A stretch of DNA of 64,000 nt from 4572-123 sp964418755 (GCA_964418755.1 CAYQNS010000002.1:14382-78381); one strand, 5' to 3'. Shown: positions 17,083 to 26,811, numbered from the stretch's first letter. Notes: generated from the letters alone by a model not told the origin. Translations and numbers: made by a program.

Positions 17083-18459
17083 ATGTATCAAAAAAAATAT
17101 CATATCCACTTTGTAGGAATCGGCGGCATCGGCATGAGCGGTATTGCCGAACTGCTTTTAAACCTGGGTTACCAGGTTTCCGGTTCCGATTTAAAGTCAT
17201 CGGATATCACACGCAACCTGCAATCCCTGGGCGGTATTTTCTTTGAAGGACATACTGGAGAACAGATCGCCGGTGCCGATGTGGTGGTTACATCGTCGGC
17301 CATCAATTCCGAAAATCCGGAAATCAAGGCAGCCCACAGGGCATCCACACCGGTCATCCCCCGGGCCGAAATGCTGGCCGAACTAATGCGCCTGAAATAC
17401 AGCATTGCCATTGCCGGGGCCCACGGTAAGACCTCCACTACTTCCCTGGTCTCCGCAATCCTGGAACGTGGCGGCCTGGATCCCACAGTAGTGATCGGCG
17501 GCAAATTAAAAAGCATCGGTTCCAATGCACTCCTGGGCAAGGGAGAATTTATCGTTGCCGAAGCCGATGAAAGTGACGGATCCTTTTTAAGATACTCTCC
17601 CAGCATAGCCGTGGTCACCAACATCGATCGCGAACATCTCGATTTTTACAAAGACCTGGACGAAATCAAACAGGTCTTTCTGGATTTTCTATACAGGGTT
17701 CCTTTTTATGGAGTGGCCATCCTTTGCCTGGACAACGAGCCCATTCAATGTCTGATTCCACAAATAAAAAAGCGATTTACAACCTACGGTATGACCAGCC
17801 AGGCTGATTTCCAGGCCAAGAATGTCATATTCGATGGGCTCAAGACCCGCTTTACCCTTTATCACCAGAGCGAGGTGCTGGGGGATATTACATTAAATCT
17901 GCCAGGTACCCATAACGTGTATAACGCACTGGCCGGAATTGCCGTCGGGATTGAACTGAATATTCCCTTTGGCGTCATAAAGGAGGCTTTAGAAACGGTT
18001 GAAGGGGTTCAGCGCCGTCTGGAAGTGAAGGGCCGGATTCGTGATATCGTAGTTGTAGACGACTATGGTCATCATCCCACGGAAATTAAAACCACCCTGC
18101 AGGCAGTCAAAAAAAGCTGGCCTGACCGACGCAAAGTAGTGGTATTTCAGCCGCACCGCCACACCCGGACCCGTGCCCTGTTTGATGAGTTCAGTCGCTG
18201 TTTTTATCAATCCGATCTGCTCATGGTGCTTCCCATATATGCAGCCGGCGAAAAAGAGATTGCGGGGATTGACAGCCGCAGCCTGGTTGAAGCCATTCGC
18301 CGGCATGGTCATAAGCAGGTACTGTCTGCTGATAGCTTTGAAGAGGCCGTTGAAAAACTGTATCCGATTCTCAACAAGGGAGATATCCTTCTTACGCTGG
18401 GGGCCGGAGACGTATGGAAAGTCGGCACAACCATACTGGATAAAATGGGGAAACATTGA
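17083..18459 (+). CDS. murC: UDP-MurNAc:L-alanine ligase
   Basis: The enzyme adds L-alanine to UDP-MurNAc, the first peptide-forming step. The 458-residue protein begins MYQKKYHIHFVGIGGIGMSG, a textbook MurC N-terminus, and has the ATP loop GAHGKTSTTSLV, EADESDGSFL, TNIDREHLDFY, DDYGHHPTEI and FQPHRHTRT. I chose the ATG at 17083 over an in-frame GTG at 17017, because the extra 22 residues are not conserved and AAAGGCAG lies at usable distance before 17083. Its TGA overlaps the TTG start of murB. Confidence 0.95.
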   Translation: MYQKKYHIHFVGIGGIGMSGIAELLLNLGYQVSGSDLKSSDITRNLQSLGGIFFEGHTGEQIAGADVVVTSSAINSENPEIKAAHRASTPVIPRAEMLAELMRLKYSIAIAGAHGKTSTTSLVSAILERGGLDPTVVIGGKLKSIGSNALLGKGEFIVAEADESDGSFLRYSPSIAVVTNIDREHLDFYKDLDEIKQVFLDFLYRVPFYGVAILCLDNEPIQCLIPQIKKRFTTYGMTSQADFQAKNVIFDGLKTRFTLYHQSEVLGDITLNLPGTHNVYNALAGIAVGIELNIPFGVIKEALETVEGVQRRLEVKGRIRDIVVVDDYGHHPTEIKTTLQAVKKSWPDRRKVVVFQPHRHTRTRALFDEFSRCFYQSDLLMVLPIYAAGEKEIAGIDSRSLVEAIRRHGHKQVLSADSFEEAVEKLYPILNKGDILLTLGAGDVWKVGTTILDKMGKH

Positions 18460-19397
18460 ACACAGAGACTCGCGAGTGGCTTACAGACCGTTTCGGCGGC
18501 AGTATCCGATTTGATGAACCCATGTCAAGGCATACTTCATTAAAAGTCGGGGGACCGGCAGATATCCTGGCGCACCCTGTAAACCTTGAAGATCTGGTTG
18601 AACTGATCAACGGCTGCAGAAAAAGAAACCTTCCATTGCTGGTCATGGGAGGCGGAACCAACACACTGGTAAAAGATTCGGGCATTCGGGGCATGGTTGT
18701 TGTACTGTCAAAAGGTTTTGATAAAATCAAACAAAAGAGTCCGGCAAACGGGCAAACGGTTATTACCGCCATGGCGGGGGCCAGGCTCGGCAGTCTTTGT
18801 GCATTTGCCGCCAGACAGGGGCTCAAGGGTTTGAATTTTGCTACAGGTATTCCCGGAAGCGTAGGCGGTGCAATTCTTATGAACGCCGGAACGGCGTCCG
18901 GATGTATGGGCGATATTTTAACATCGCTCACAATACTTACTTCCAGAGGTAAAAAAATGACCTTTGGTCGGGACCGGCTTCGGTTTGATTATCGGAATCT
19001 ATCCGGAATCACAGGCAGTGACGAAAACCTGGAATCAGCCGTCATTCTGGAAGGCAGTTTCGGATTGCAGCCCTTTGACATACACGTATTGCAGAAAAAG
19101 GCCCGTGCGCTAATGCGCGAGCGCATGAAAAAACAGCCGGTTGGTTTACCCGGGGCCGGATGCTTTTTTAAAAATCCCCGGACGGGAAAATCCGCCGGGC
19201 GACTCATGGAAGAGGCAGGGTTGAAGGGCAAACGCATCGGCGGGGCGCAAGTTTCGACGGTTCATGCCAACTTTATCGTCAACCGGGACAATGCATGTGC
19301 CGCCGACATTCTGGCATTGATGGAAAATGCTCAACAAACCGTATTTAAAAAATGTAACGTCAGGCTGCAGCCAGAGGTGAAGATTGTTGGGATATAA
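18456..19397 (+). CDS. murB: UDP-N-acetylenolpyruvoylglucosamine reductase
   Basis: This FAD-dependent enzyme reduces UDP-GlcNAc-enolpyruvate to UDP-MurNAc with NADPH. The 313-residue protein carries HTSLKVGGPADI, the FAD motif MGGGTNTLVKDSGIRG, ATGIPGSVGGAILMNAGT, PGAGCFFKNP with the Ser/Cys proton-donor region, and the GLKGKRIGGAQVSTVHANFIVN ending of the single-domain-type family. The start is TTG at 18456 with GGGG six bases upstream, overlapping the murC stop by 4 bp. It overlaps ftsQ by 14 bp downstream. Confidence 0.94.
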   Translation: MNTETREWLTDRFGGSIRFDEPMSRHTSLKVGGPADILAHPVNLEDLVELINGCRKRNLPLLVMGGGTNTLVKDSGIRGMVVVLSKGFDKIKQKSPANGQTVITAMAGARLGSLCAFAARQGLKGLNFATGIPGSVGGAILMNAGTASGCMGDILTSLTILTSRGKKMTFGRDRLRFDYRNLSGITGSDENLESAVILEGSFGLQPFDIHVLQKKARALMRERMKKQPVGLPGAGCFFKNPRTGKSAGRLMEEAGLKGKRIGGAQVSTVHANFIVNRDNACAADILALMENAQQTVFKKCNVRLQPEVKIVGI

Positions 19398-20238
19398 GAA
19401 AAAGCCGAAAAACTACTACAAAAAAAAGAGCCGGCCACAAAAATATATTCCGTTATGGAAACGATTGACGTCCGGCTTGAAGGTATGCAGTGGCCTGATA
19501 GTTCTGGCAGCCATAAGCTCCCTTTTTGTACTCGGCTATGATCTGCTGACCCAGTGTGAATATTTCAGCGCCCGGGAAATCAAAATTCAGGGGATACACC
19601 GGCTGGCCCGGGAACAGATCTGCAGCCAGGCACGGGTCCGTCCGGGTGTCAATATTCTGCATGTCAATCTTGCATTGACCCGCAAAAGGCTTATCGCCCA
19701 TCCCTGGATTGATGATGCCGAAGTCCGCCGGGAGCTGCCGGATGCCATTGTCATCCGCGTAACAGAGCATATTCCACTGGCTCTGCTGGATCTGGGACAG
19801 AAATTCCTGATCGATACCAACGGAGAAATATTTAAAAAATACAGACTTTCGGACCCTGCGAATCTGCCGATTGTCAACGGGTTGTCCTATTCCGATCTTA
19901 ATGTTGCCGGCGTTCCCCGCAGCCCGGCCTACAGTGCGGTCATAGATGTACTGAAGCTTGGGATGGACCGGAAAAGCGCCGTGCCGAATCATCTGATCAA
20001 AAAAATCCAGGTGGATCGGGAAATGGGGCTGACACTGCTGGCCTTTGACCAAACGACATTCATCAAACTAGGCTATGACAACTACCCGGACAAGTATGTC
20101 CGGTTGAAAAATGTATTGAGCTACCTTCGCAGGCAGCCGAATTTACCGGATATTCGGCAGATCGATCTTAACAATATCGATCGTATCATTGTGAATACCA
20201 ATATTATAGGAACAAGCGCCGACCACAAGGAGGTCTAA
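19384..20238 (+). CDS. ftsQ: Cell division protein FtsQ
   Basis: This 284-residue bitopic divisome protein links early and late division proteins. It has a basic cytoplasmic tail rich in Lys and Tyr (residues 1-30), one membrane segment at about 37-58, then a POTRA domain starting YFSAREIKIQGIHRLAREQI and an FtsQ domain containing HPWIDDAEVRRELPDAIVIRVTE and FLIDTNGEIF. The start is TTG at 19384 with AGAGGTGAAG just upstream, inside murB. Position before ftsA supports the call. Confidence 0.92.
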   Translation: MLGYKKKPKNYYKKKSRPQKYIPLWKRLTSGLKVCSGLIVLAAISSLFVLGYDLLTQCEYFSAREIKIQGIHRLAREQICSQARVRPGVNILHVNLALTRKRLIAHPWIDDAEVRRELPDAIVIRVTEHIPLALLDLGQKFLIDTNGEIFKKYRLSDPANLPIVNGLSYSDLNVAGVPRSPAYSAVIDVLKLGMDRKSAVPNHLIKKIQVDREMGLTLLAFDQTTFIKLGYDNYPDKYVRLKNVLSYLRRQPNLPDIRQIDLNNIDRIIVNTNIIGTSADHKEV

Positions 20239-20239
20239 G

Positions 20240-21466
20240 TTGCAGGGAAATGAAAATATAATTGTCGGTCTGGATATCGGAACAACCAAAATATGTGCCG
20301 TTGTCGGAGAAATATCCGGCAAGGAGATAAACATCATTGGTATCGGCACCCACCCTTCCATAGGACTGCGTAAAGGAGTGGTGGTTAATATCGAATCCAC
20401 AGTGGATTCAATTAAAAAGGCGGTTGAAGAGGCCGAGCTCATGGCCGGTTGTGAAATATCCTCTGTATATGCCGGGATTGCCGGCGGTCATATCACGGGT
20501 TTTAACAGCCATGGCATCGTTGCCATCAAGGGAACTGAAATTATACAAAACGATGTGGAACGGGTGATTGATGCTGCCCGGGCTGTGGCAATTCCCATGG
20601 ACCGTGAAGTAATCCATGTGCTCCCTCAAGAATTTATCGTGGATGACCAGGTCGGTATTCAGAATCCGGTGGGCATGGCCGGTGTTCGTCTGGAAGCCAA
20701 AATTCACATTGTTACCGGAGCTGTTACATCGGCCCATAACATCGTTAAATGCGCCAACCGCAGTGGCCTGGATGTTTGCGATATTGTTCTGGAATCGCTG
20801 GCTTCCGGGGAGGCGGTCCTCACTGAAGAGGAGAAAGAACTGGGGGTGGCACTCCTTGATCTGGGGGGTGGCACATCGGATCTGGCTATTTTTTCAGACA
20901 AAAATATCAAGCATACCTTTGTGCTGGCGCTGGGCGGGAATAACCTGACCAATGATATTGCCATCGGGTTGAGAGCACCGCTGGCCGAAGCCGAAAAAAT
21001 AAAGAAAAAATACGGCACGGCCCTGACCCGCGATATCAACGGAGAAGAAACCATCGAGGTGCCGGGTATGGGCGGGCGCAAACCCCGAAAACTGCCCCGC
21101 CAGATCCTGGGGGAAATTCTGGAACCCCGAATGGAGGAAATATACACCCTTGTTCGGCGAGAAATCTATCGGGCCGGGATGGAAGATCTCATTACGTCCG
21201 GAATGGTTCTGACCGGTGGAACGGCTCTGCTTGAAAATGCCGGCGAAGTTGCTGAATCCATATTTAACGTACCCACCCGCCTGGGCCGACCAAGGGGCAT
21301 CCGCGGGCTGGTGGATGTTGTCAATAACCCCATGTATGCCACGGGTGTAGGGCTGGTTCTATATGGCGCACGCCATCAAGTACGAAAAAAATTCAGAATT
21401 CGGGACAAAAATATTTTTAACCGGGTGATGACCCGTATGAAAAAATGGTTCCGGGATGTAATTTAA
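20240..21466 (+). CDS. ftsA: Cell division protein FtsA
   Basis: This 408-residue actin-like ATPase tethers FtsZ to the membrane and signals to the septal synthases. It shows VGLDIGTTKICAVVGEI (phosphate 1), the SHV/1C region GIAGGHITGFNSHG, LLDLGGGTSDLAIF (phosphate 2) and GMVLTGGTALLENAGEVAE (adenosine motif). The C-terminus MKKWFRDVI is a short basic amphipathic helix suited to membrane binding. The TTG start at 20240 is set by AAGGAGG at 20227-20233, one base after the ftsQ stop. Confidence 0.96.
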   Translation: MQGNENIIVGLDIGTTKICAVVGEISGKEINIIGIGTHPSIGLRKGVVVNIESTVDSIKKAVEEAELMAGCEISSVYAGIAGGHITGFNSHGIVAIKGTEIIQNDVERVIDAARAVAIPMDREVIHVLPQEFIVDDQVGIQNPVGMAGVRLEAKIHIVTGAVTSAHNIVKCANRSGLDVCDIVLESLASGEAVLTEEEKELGVALLDLGGGTSDLAIFSDKNIKHTFVLALGGNNLTNDIAIGLRAPLAEAEKIKKKYGTALTRDINGEETIEVPGMGGRKPRKLPRQILGEILEPRMEEIYTLVRREIYRAGMEDLITSGMVLTGGTALLENAGEVAESIFNVPTRLGRPRGIRGLVDVVNNPMYATGVGLVLYGARHQVRKKFRIRDKNIFNRVMTRMKKWFRDVI

Positions 21467-21523
21467 ATGAACAGGTGTTTAACCCAAAATTATATATATT
21501 AACAACCAGAGAAAGGGGGGGAA

Positions 21524-22723
21524 ATGTTTACCTATATCGAAAATGAAAAATCAGCAAAGATAAAAGTGATCGGTGTTGGCGGGGCCGGTGGTAACGCCAT
21601 AAACAACATGATCGAATCCCAGTTGAAGGGGGTAAAGTTCATCGTGGCCAACACCGATGCCCAGAGCCTTGAAACCTCCGAGGCACCGGTGAAGATTCAG
21701 ATGGGAGAACGGTTGACCGAAGGGCTCGGGGCCGGTGCCAATCCACAGGTCGGCCGGGATGCGGCCCTTGAAAACGCGGATGCTATCCAAAGCGCCCTGG
21801 AAGACAGCCATATGGTATTTATAACCGCAGGTTTCGGCGGCGGCACCGGTACCGGGGCCGCACCGGTTATTGCTGAGATTGCCAAGGAGATGGGTGCCCT
21901 GACCGTGGCGGTGGTGAGCCGGCCGTTTTCATTCGAGGGTAAAAAGCGTGCCCGCCAGGCCGACGAAGGGATCGACGCCCTGAAAGAGGTGGCGGATACG
22001 GTCATCACGATTCCCAACGACCGCCTCAGGGGACTGGCCTCTAAAAGTGCAAAAATGATCGATATGTTCAAAAAAGCCGACGAAGTCCTGCTGCACTCGG
22101 TAAAAGGTATCACCGATCTGATCATGATGCCCGGGCTGGTGAATCTCGACTTTGCCGATGTCCGGACCACCATGTCCAGAGCCGGTATGGCCATCATGGG
22201 CATCGGCATTGCCAGCGGTGAAAACCGGGCCGTGGAAGCTGCCGAACGGGCCATTTCTCATCCTCTCCTGGAAGATATTTCCATCTCGGGGGCCAAGGGT
22301 GTCCTGATGAACATCAGTTGTACCAGTGATCTGACCATGGAAGAGATGACCGAAGCCTCCGACAGAATCTACAAAGAGGTCGGCGATGATGCCGAAATTA
22401 TCTGGGGAACGGTGATCGATGACAGCCTGGGAGATGAAATGCGGGTCACCGTTATTGCCACCGGCATCGGCAACGGTATCGGCAACGGTGCAGGCAATTT
22501 TGCCCGTCCTGTCAAAATAGAGAAATTTGCACCGAGGGGCAAAATAAGAGATCTTACCCCGGCTGAAATGCAGGCGGCGACCCACCTTGACGAGCCGACT
22601 TTCCTGCGGGAACAGAAAGCCGTGGGTGAATCATCAGGCGCCACTTATCGGGGCTATAAGGGGATTATAATCGACAATAATGACCTTGATGTACCGACTT
22701 TTTTGAGAAGGAAAGCCGACTGA
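21524..22723 (+). CDS. ftsZ: Cell division GTPase FtsZ
   Basis: This tubulin-like GTPase forms the Z-ring. The 399-residue protein has VIGVGGAGGNAINNM near 15-29, the tubulin signature GGGTGTG at 105-111, the T7 loop NLDFADVRTTM, and a short variable linker ending in the conserved C-terminal peptide DLDVPTFLRRKAD that binds FtsA. The ATG follows a purine-rich GAAAGGGGGGGAA. It is the last gene of the dcw cluster; no strong intrinsic terminator follows. Confidence 0.98.
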   Translation: MFTYIENEKSAKIKVIGVGGAGGNAINNMIESQLKGVKFIVANTDAQSLETSEAPVKIQMGERLTEGLGAGANPQVGRDAALENADAIQSALEDSHMVFITAGFGGGTGTGAAPVIAEIAKEMGALTVAVVSRPFSFEGKKRARQADEGIDALKEVADTVITIPNDRLRGLASKSAKMIDMFKKADEVLLHSVKGITDLIMMPGLVNLDFADVRTTMSRAGMAIMGIGIASGENRAVEAAERAISHPLLEDISISGAKGVLMNISCTSDLTMEEMTEASDRIYKEVGDDAEIIWGTVIDDSLGDEMRVTVIATGIGNGIGNGAGNFARPVKIEKFAPRGKIRDLTPAEMQAATHLDEPTFLREQKAVGESSGATYRGYKGIIIDNNDLDVPTFLRRKAD

Positions 22724-22836
22724 TTGCTGCCGTGGATTCCAAAAGCCGGATATTTTCCGTATTGGATTGCAATTGCCGCCGGCAACTATCAGACACCATT
22801 TTTTCATTTAATATCACCTGAATACAGGAGGAATAA

Positions 22837-23028
22837 ATGAACAAACCAATACAAAAACGTGTATTATCAGGTAACGACAGACGTCTGCAGATTGAAAGAA
22901 GGCAGTTTAGCTATACACTGCATATCCCGGAGAGAAGATCAAAGGGTGAACGCAGGGGCCGGATTGCAGCAAACCATATCATTCATTTTATCACAGCGGA
23001 TACGCCGGAAAGTGTTCTGGCTGCCTGA
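22837..23028 (+). CDS. Small basic protein of unknown function
   Basis: This 63-codon gene is preceded by AGGAGGAATAA, an ideal ribosome site, so it is very likely translated. The product is basic and rich in Arg, with two similar Arg-pair clusters, NDRRLQIERRQFSYTLHIPE and RRSKGERRGR, followed by a hydrophobic C-terminal half. I do not recognise a named family. The DRR...ERR spacing resembles linker stretches seen next to PilZ or response-regulator domains, but no such domain is present. It lies 113 bp after ftsZ and before the radical SAM gene, in the same direction. Confidence 0.6.
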   Translation: MNKPIQKRVLSGNDRRLQIERRQFSYTLHIPERRSKGERRGRIAANHIIHFITADTPESVLAA

Positions 23029-23120
23029 AGCAGGCGCCATGCGGACACCACCGGAGAACCGGTGTCGCGGACATTTCCGGGCAGGCCGAGGTTGAATTCA
23101 AGAAAAGAAATTATTGTCGG

Positions 23121-24806
23121 GTGCTGATGAGCACAAAAAACAGCAGGGCAGACAAAAGATTTATCGAAAAAGAAACCGGAGCGATTCGCAAGCAGTGGCG
23201 CAACCGGATCAGCCTGGCCCTTATTTATCCGAATCGCTATTTTGTCGGCATGTCCAATCTGGGATTTCAGACCGTTTACCGCCTGCTCAACAACATGGAC
23301 ACGGTGGTATGTGAGCGGGTATTTTTACCGGGGCCCGATGCCCGGCCGTCCCAGCCCATCGTTTCGGTCGAATCCGGGAGACTTGTTACCGATTTTGAAA
23401 TTATCGCATTTTCGATCTCCTTTGAAAACGATTATTCCAACCTATTGTCCATTCTCGAGAAAACCGGCATCCCCCTCCTGGCCAGTCAGCGAGGAACCCC
23501 CCTTCCTATAGTCGTGGCCGGAGGGGTTGCCTGTTTTTTAAACCCCGAACCGGTTGCTCCGTTTATCGACTGTTTCCTGCTCGGAGAAGCCGAAGGCCTG
23601 CTTTCTGAATTTATTACCGGTTATGAAAAACATTGCCGCGGTGTGGATGCCCCCAGGGACAAGTGCCTTGAAAAACTGGCCCGCAGTGTTCCGGGCCTCT
23701 ATGCCCCCTCTCTTTACCAGCCGTACTACAATGCCGACGGAACAACACGCGATCTTGAACCGGTGGCTGACGTTCCGGAAAAAATTCATCGAATTTATGT
23801 ACCGGACCTGTCGACGATTTCGACCTGCAGTGCCGTCTTGACACCCGATACGACTTTTGCAGATACCTATTTGATCGAGGTCAGCCGTGGATGTCCCCAC
23901 GGATGCCGTTTCTGCACTGCCGGGTTTGTATATCGCCCCCCGAGATTCAGGCCATTGGACCTGTTGGAAGAATGCATGGCCCAAGGCATTGCCGCCGCCG
24001 ACAAAATCGGACTGGTAGGGGCCGCTGTTTCCGATCTTCCATGGATTCGGGAGCTGTGCAGGAGATATGCCGGTCAAAGCCGGGTCTCTTTCAGTTCTCT
24101 GCGGGCCGACGCCATGGCACCCGAACTTGTGGCGACACTTCGGCAAAGCGGGGTCAAGACCGCAACCATTGCACCCGAAGCAGGCTCCGAACGGTTGCGC
24201 AAAGTCATCAACAAGGGGATCACCGAAAAGGATATCCTTACTGCCGCCGAGGTCCTTGTTGCCGGCGGAATACCCAACATCAAGCTTTATTTCATGATTG
24301 GTCTGCCCACCGAAACCATGGAAGATGTCCATGCCATCGTTACCCTGTGCAAACAGATCAAAAGCAGATTCCTGAAATCCAGCCGGGTTCGGAGACATAT
24401 CGGGGAACTCACCCTGAGCCTGAACTGTTTTGTACCCAAGGCAGTTACACCCTTTCAATGGGCTTCCATGGATGATATCGGTGCTCTGAATAAAAAGATC
24501 AAGTTGATCAAAAACGGCCTGAGAAGGGTTGCCAATGTCCGGATCAATACCGATATACCGCGCCGGGCCTATATCAATGCTCTCCTGTCACGCGGAGATC
24601 GAAAGGTTGCCCGGATACTGCTGGCTGCCCACGGTTATCACGGCAATTGGCCCCAGACCTTCAAAGCATCTTCCCTTGACGCCGATTTTTATGTCCGACG
24701 CCAACGCGCCGTAGATGAAGTTTTCCCCTGGGATTTCATTGACTGCGGCGTTAAAAAATCTTTTTTAAAAAAAGAATATGTACGCGCGCTTCAGGATAAA
24801 TCGTAA
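23121..24806 (+). CDS. Radical SAM protein, YgiQ/TIGR03960-like layout
   Basis: This 561-residue protein has an N-terminal region resembling a cobalamin-binding fold (about 20-180, IYPNRYFVGMSNLGFQTVY and VVAGGVACFLNPEPVAPFID), then a radical SAM domain with the cluster-binding C258-x3-C262-x2-C265 (SRGCPHGCRFC) and GSERLRKVINKG. This layout matches the uncharacterised family often fused to or next to DUF2344; no DUF2344 partner is present here. The substrate is unknown. A GTG at 23121 or ATG at 23127 may start it; neither has a strong ribosome site. Confidence 0.8.
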   Translation: MLMSTKNSRADKRFIEKETGAIRKQWRNRISLALIYPNRYFVGMSNLGFQTVYRLLNNMDTVVCERVFLPGPDARPSQPIVSVESGRLVTDFEIIAFSISFENDYSNLLSILEKTGIPLLASQRGTPLPIVVAGGVACFLNPEPVAPFIDCFLLGEAEGLLSEFITGYEKHCRGVDAPRDKCLEKLARSVPGLYAPSLYQPYYNADGTTRDLEPVADVPEKIHRIYVPDLSTISTCSAVLTPDTTFADTYLIEVSRGCPHGCRFCTAGFVYRPPRFRPLDLLEECMAQGIAAADKIGLVGAAVSDLPWIRELCRRYAGQSRVSFSSLRADAMAPELVATLRQSGVKTATIAPEAGSERLRKVINKGITEKDILTAAEVLVAGGIPNIKLYFMIGLPTETMEDVHAIVTLCKQIKSRFLKSSRVRRHIGELTLSLNCFVPKAVTPFQWASMDDIGALNKKIKLIKNGLRRVANVRINTDIPRRAYINALLSRGDRKVARILLAAHGYHGNWPQTFKASSLDADFYVRRQRAVDEVFPWDFIDCGVKKSFLKKEYVRALQDKS

Positions 24807-24859
24807 TTGCCATGCCCCATGCGGCCATGCATTGCATGCGGGGTGTGTAATAGCAATTA
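24804..24859 (+). other. Imperfect dyad at the end of the radical SAM gene
   Basis: TAATTGC at the stop codon (24804-24810) pairs with GCAATTA (24853-24859), and inside it CCCC/GGGG and ATGCA/TGCAT can pair with small internal loops. There is no T-tract after it, so it may be an RNA-stabilising or weak terminator structure. Confidence 0.4.
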
Positions 24860-24950
24860 ACCAATTAAATTTAATAGTTATTTGTTAAAAATTCAACCAA
24901 ATTTTTTATAAAAATGCGTAAAACCCGGAGTAAAAAATACTTGAAAGATA

Positions 24951-24984
24951 AAAGATGGTATGTTAATTACCATCTTTGTTTTAT
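24951..24984 (+). terminator. Hairpin with T-rich tail upstream of the cytochrome/Rnf operon
   Basis: AAAGATGGTA (24951-24960) and TACCATCTTT (24968-24977) form a perfect 10-bp stem with a 7-nt loop, followed by GTTTTATT. It would end transcription from the radical SAM gene. It lies 56-89 bp before the cytochrome start and so could also act as an attenuator. Confidence 0.7.
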
Positions 24985-25039
24985 TGATGTCCATGCAGCT
25001 TTTTGTTAGATGTCCAAATTGTGAAAGGAATCCTGTAGC

Positions 25040-25468
25040 ATGACCTCAAAGAAGGAATTGAAGTTTGCCTACCGCCTTGCGATTGTTCTTATGATTTTAG
25101 GAATTTTCTGCTATGCGGCCTACTCACAGAAGATCCCGGATCCCCCCATGCGAATGATGTTTCAAAGCGCCGCCGGAAAGATTCTCTTTGACCACCAAAG
25201 CCATGATGTAAACTATGGCATCGCATGCATTGACTGCCATCATCACTTTGAAGAAGAGGAAACCGAGTTTCGGGCCTGTGGCGACTGTCATGTCCATCCC
25301 GATGCAAAACCACCGACTGCAGTCTGCCTGGAGTGCCACGAAGAGGACGAAGTCGATCCTGGGGAAGATGCTCTTGAAAGGGCGGACGCATTCCACGACC
25401 AGTGTATCGGCTGCCATGAAGAAAATGATATTGAGCCTGTCCAATGTTCGGGATGTCATGTCATGTAA
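25040..25468 (+). CDS. Membrane-anchored pentahaem cytochrome c, Rnf-associated
   Basis: The 142-residue product has an N-terminal signal or membrane anchor (about 9-28) and five CxxCH haem sites at 63-67, 80-84, 96-100, 122-126 and 136-140, with additional histidines (H52, H55, H68, H69, H119) that could be axial ligands. It resembles class III (c3-like) cytochromes, which usually hold four haems. A multihaem cytochrome next to rnf genes is known from Desulfovibrio and Methanosarcina, where it exchanges electrons with the Rnf complex at the outer face of the membrane. It lies 56 bp upstream of rnfC. Confidence 0.85.
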   Translation: MTSKKELKFAYRLAIVLMILGIFCYAAYSQKIPDPPMRMMFQSAAGKILFDHQSHDVNYGIACIDCHHHFEEEETEFRACGDCHVHPDAKPPTAVCLECHEEDEVDPGEDALERADAFHDQCIGCHEENDIEPVQCSGCHVM

Positions 25469-25524
25469 AATCGAATTTTCCGGCCGACTCTTGTTTGTCA
25501 CCATCCAAAATTAAGGTTAAGCTT

Positions 25525-26811
25525 ATGATAAAGAGAGCATTCCGGGGTTTAAAAGCCCCACAAATCGAGTATGAACTGCTGCATGACACACCGGTCGGGC
25601 CCAGAAGCATCTTGCCGTCGAAAACAGTTACGCTCCTGCTGCCGGGTAAATACGAACGGAAAGACAAATTGACCCTGTGCGCCGGGGATAGCATTAAAAC
25701 CGGGCAAAAACTCAGTCCCTATGAAGATAGCGACGATTATGCAATATCGAGCGTAACCGGCACGATTGCCTCCGTGGCGCCTTATACCGGCGATTTCGGG
25801 CAGTCCTTCACGACGATCATCATTCAGGCCGCTGAAAAAGAAAAAACCGATGACGCCTTTTCCGCTGCATGCAGTGATTCGGTGCGAAACGCCGTCACGG
25901 ATTTTTTGGCCTGCGTGCCGGGAAGACCGCCGCTGGATCTTCTGGCCCGTCCTGACAAGCCCATTCACACCCTTGTGATATGCGGTATGGACGCAGATTT
26001 GATGATCGCCACCAACCAGCATATTATCAAAACCCGGATCGACGCAGTGACCCGCGGAATAAAAATTCTAAAAAATGCCTATGGCATTGAGAAGGCCATT
26101 ATCGCCCTTCCCAGAGACCTGGTTTCCGGGTTCGGGCATGTGGGCGCCCGGTTGATTGCCGTCGATGCCTGCTATCCGTCCGCCAATCACCGCATGATCA
26201 TGTACAAGGCGCTAAAACAGGTAGTGCCGGCGGATAAAAACTGCGAAGACCTTGGTGTCTGTTTTATCAGCGCCGAGGCCGCGGCTTCCATTGGAAGTGC
26301 CTTTGAAAAGGGCAGAATACCGTTTACCAAAACCATTACCCTGATCAACAAAGACCGAAAAAAAATAATGATTTCAGCCCGGATCGGCACCCCGGTAAGG
26401 GACATCTTCAAGGCCTGCGATGTCACGGTCAACGAACGGGACCGCATCATTTTCGGCGGCCCCATGACCGGCACGGCCGTCTTTTCGGAAAACCATCCCG
26501 TCGGGCCGGATACCGATGCCATTATCGTGCAGGCCAATAAAGACGTTACGCTGGTTTCAGATTATCCATGTGTCAACTGCGGCGAATGCGTCCGTCTATG
26601 TCCGGCCAACATTCAAGTCAACATGCTGGTCCGGTTTCTCGAGGCCGGAGAGTATCAGACCGCCGCCGATGAGTATGACCTCCACTCCTGCATTGAATGC
26701 GGACTTTGCAGCTTTGTGTGTGAATCAAAAATACCTGTTTTTCAATATATTCGACTGGCAAAATATGAGCTTGCCCGGGAGAAAGCAGCGGAGGCAATCG
26801 ATGATGAATAA
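25525..26811 (+). CDS. rnfC: Rnf complex subunit C (NADH-binding, 2x[4Fe-4S])
   Basis: RnfC is the peripheral subunit that binds NADH and FMN and passes electrons within the Rnf ion-pumping complex. The 428-residue protein has a Gly-rich nucleotide-binding core and two C-terminal ferredoxin-type clusters, C349-x2-C352-x2-C355-x3-C359 and CIECGLCSFVC near 389-399. I chose the ATG at 25525, with AAGGT seven bases before it; an upstream in-frame ATG at 25444 lies inside the cytochrome gene. It overlaps rnfD by 11 bp. Confidence 0.94.
   Translation: MIKRAFRGLKAPQIEYELLHDTPVGPRSILPSKTVTLLLPGKYERKDKLTLCAGDSIKTGQKLSPYEDSDDYAISSVTGTIASVAPYTGDFGQSFTTIIIQAAEKEKTDDAFSAACSDSVRNAVTDFLACVPGRPPLDLLARPDKPIHTLVICGMDADLMIATNQHIIKTRIDAVTRGIKILKNAYGIEKAIIALPRDLVSGFGHVGARLIAVDACYPSANHRMIMYKALKQVVPADKNCEDLGVCFISAEAAASIGSAFEKGRIPFTKTITLINKDRKKIMISARIGTPVRDIFKACDVTVNERDRIIFGGPMTGTAVFSENHPVGPDTDAIIVQANKDVTLVSDYPCVNCGECVRLCPANIQVNMLVRFLEAGEYQTAADEYDLHSCIECGLCSFVCESKIPVFQYIRLAKYELAREKAAEAIDDE

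Noticed and set aside
23042..23072. GC-rich dyad before the radical SAM gene
   Set aside because: GACACC/GGTGTC can pair but there is no T-run and the stem is short, so it is not called as a terminator.
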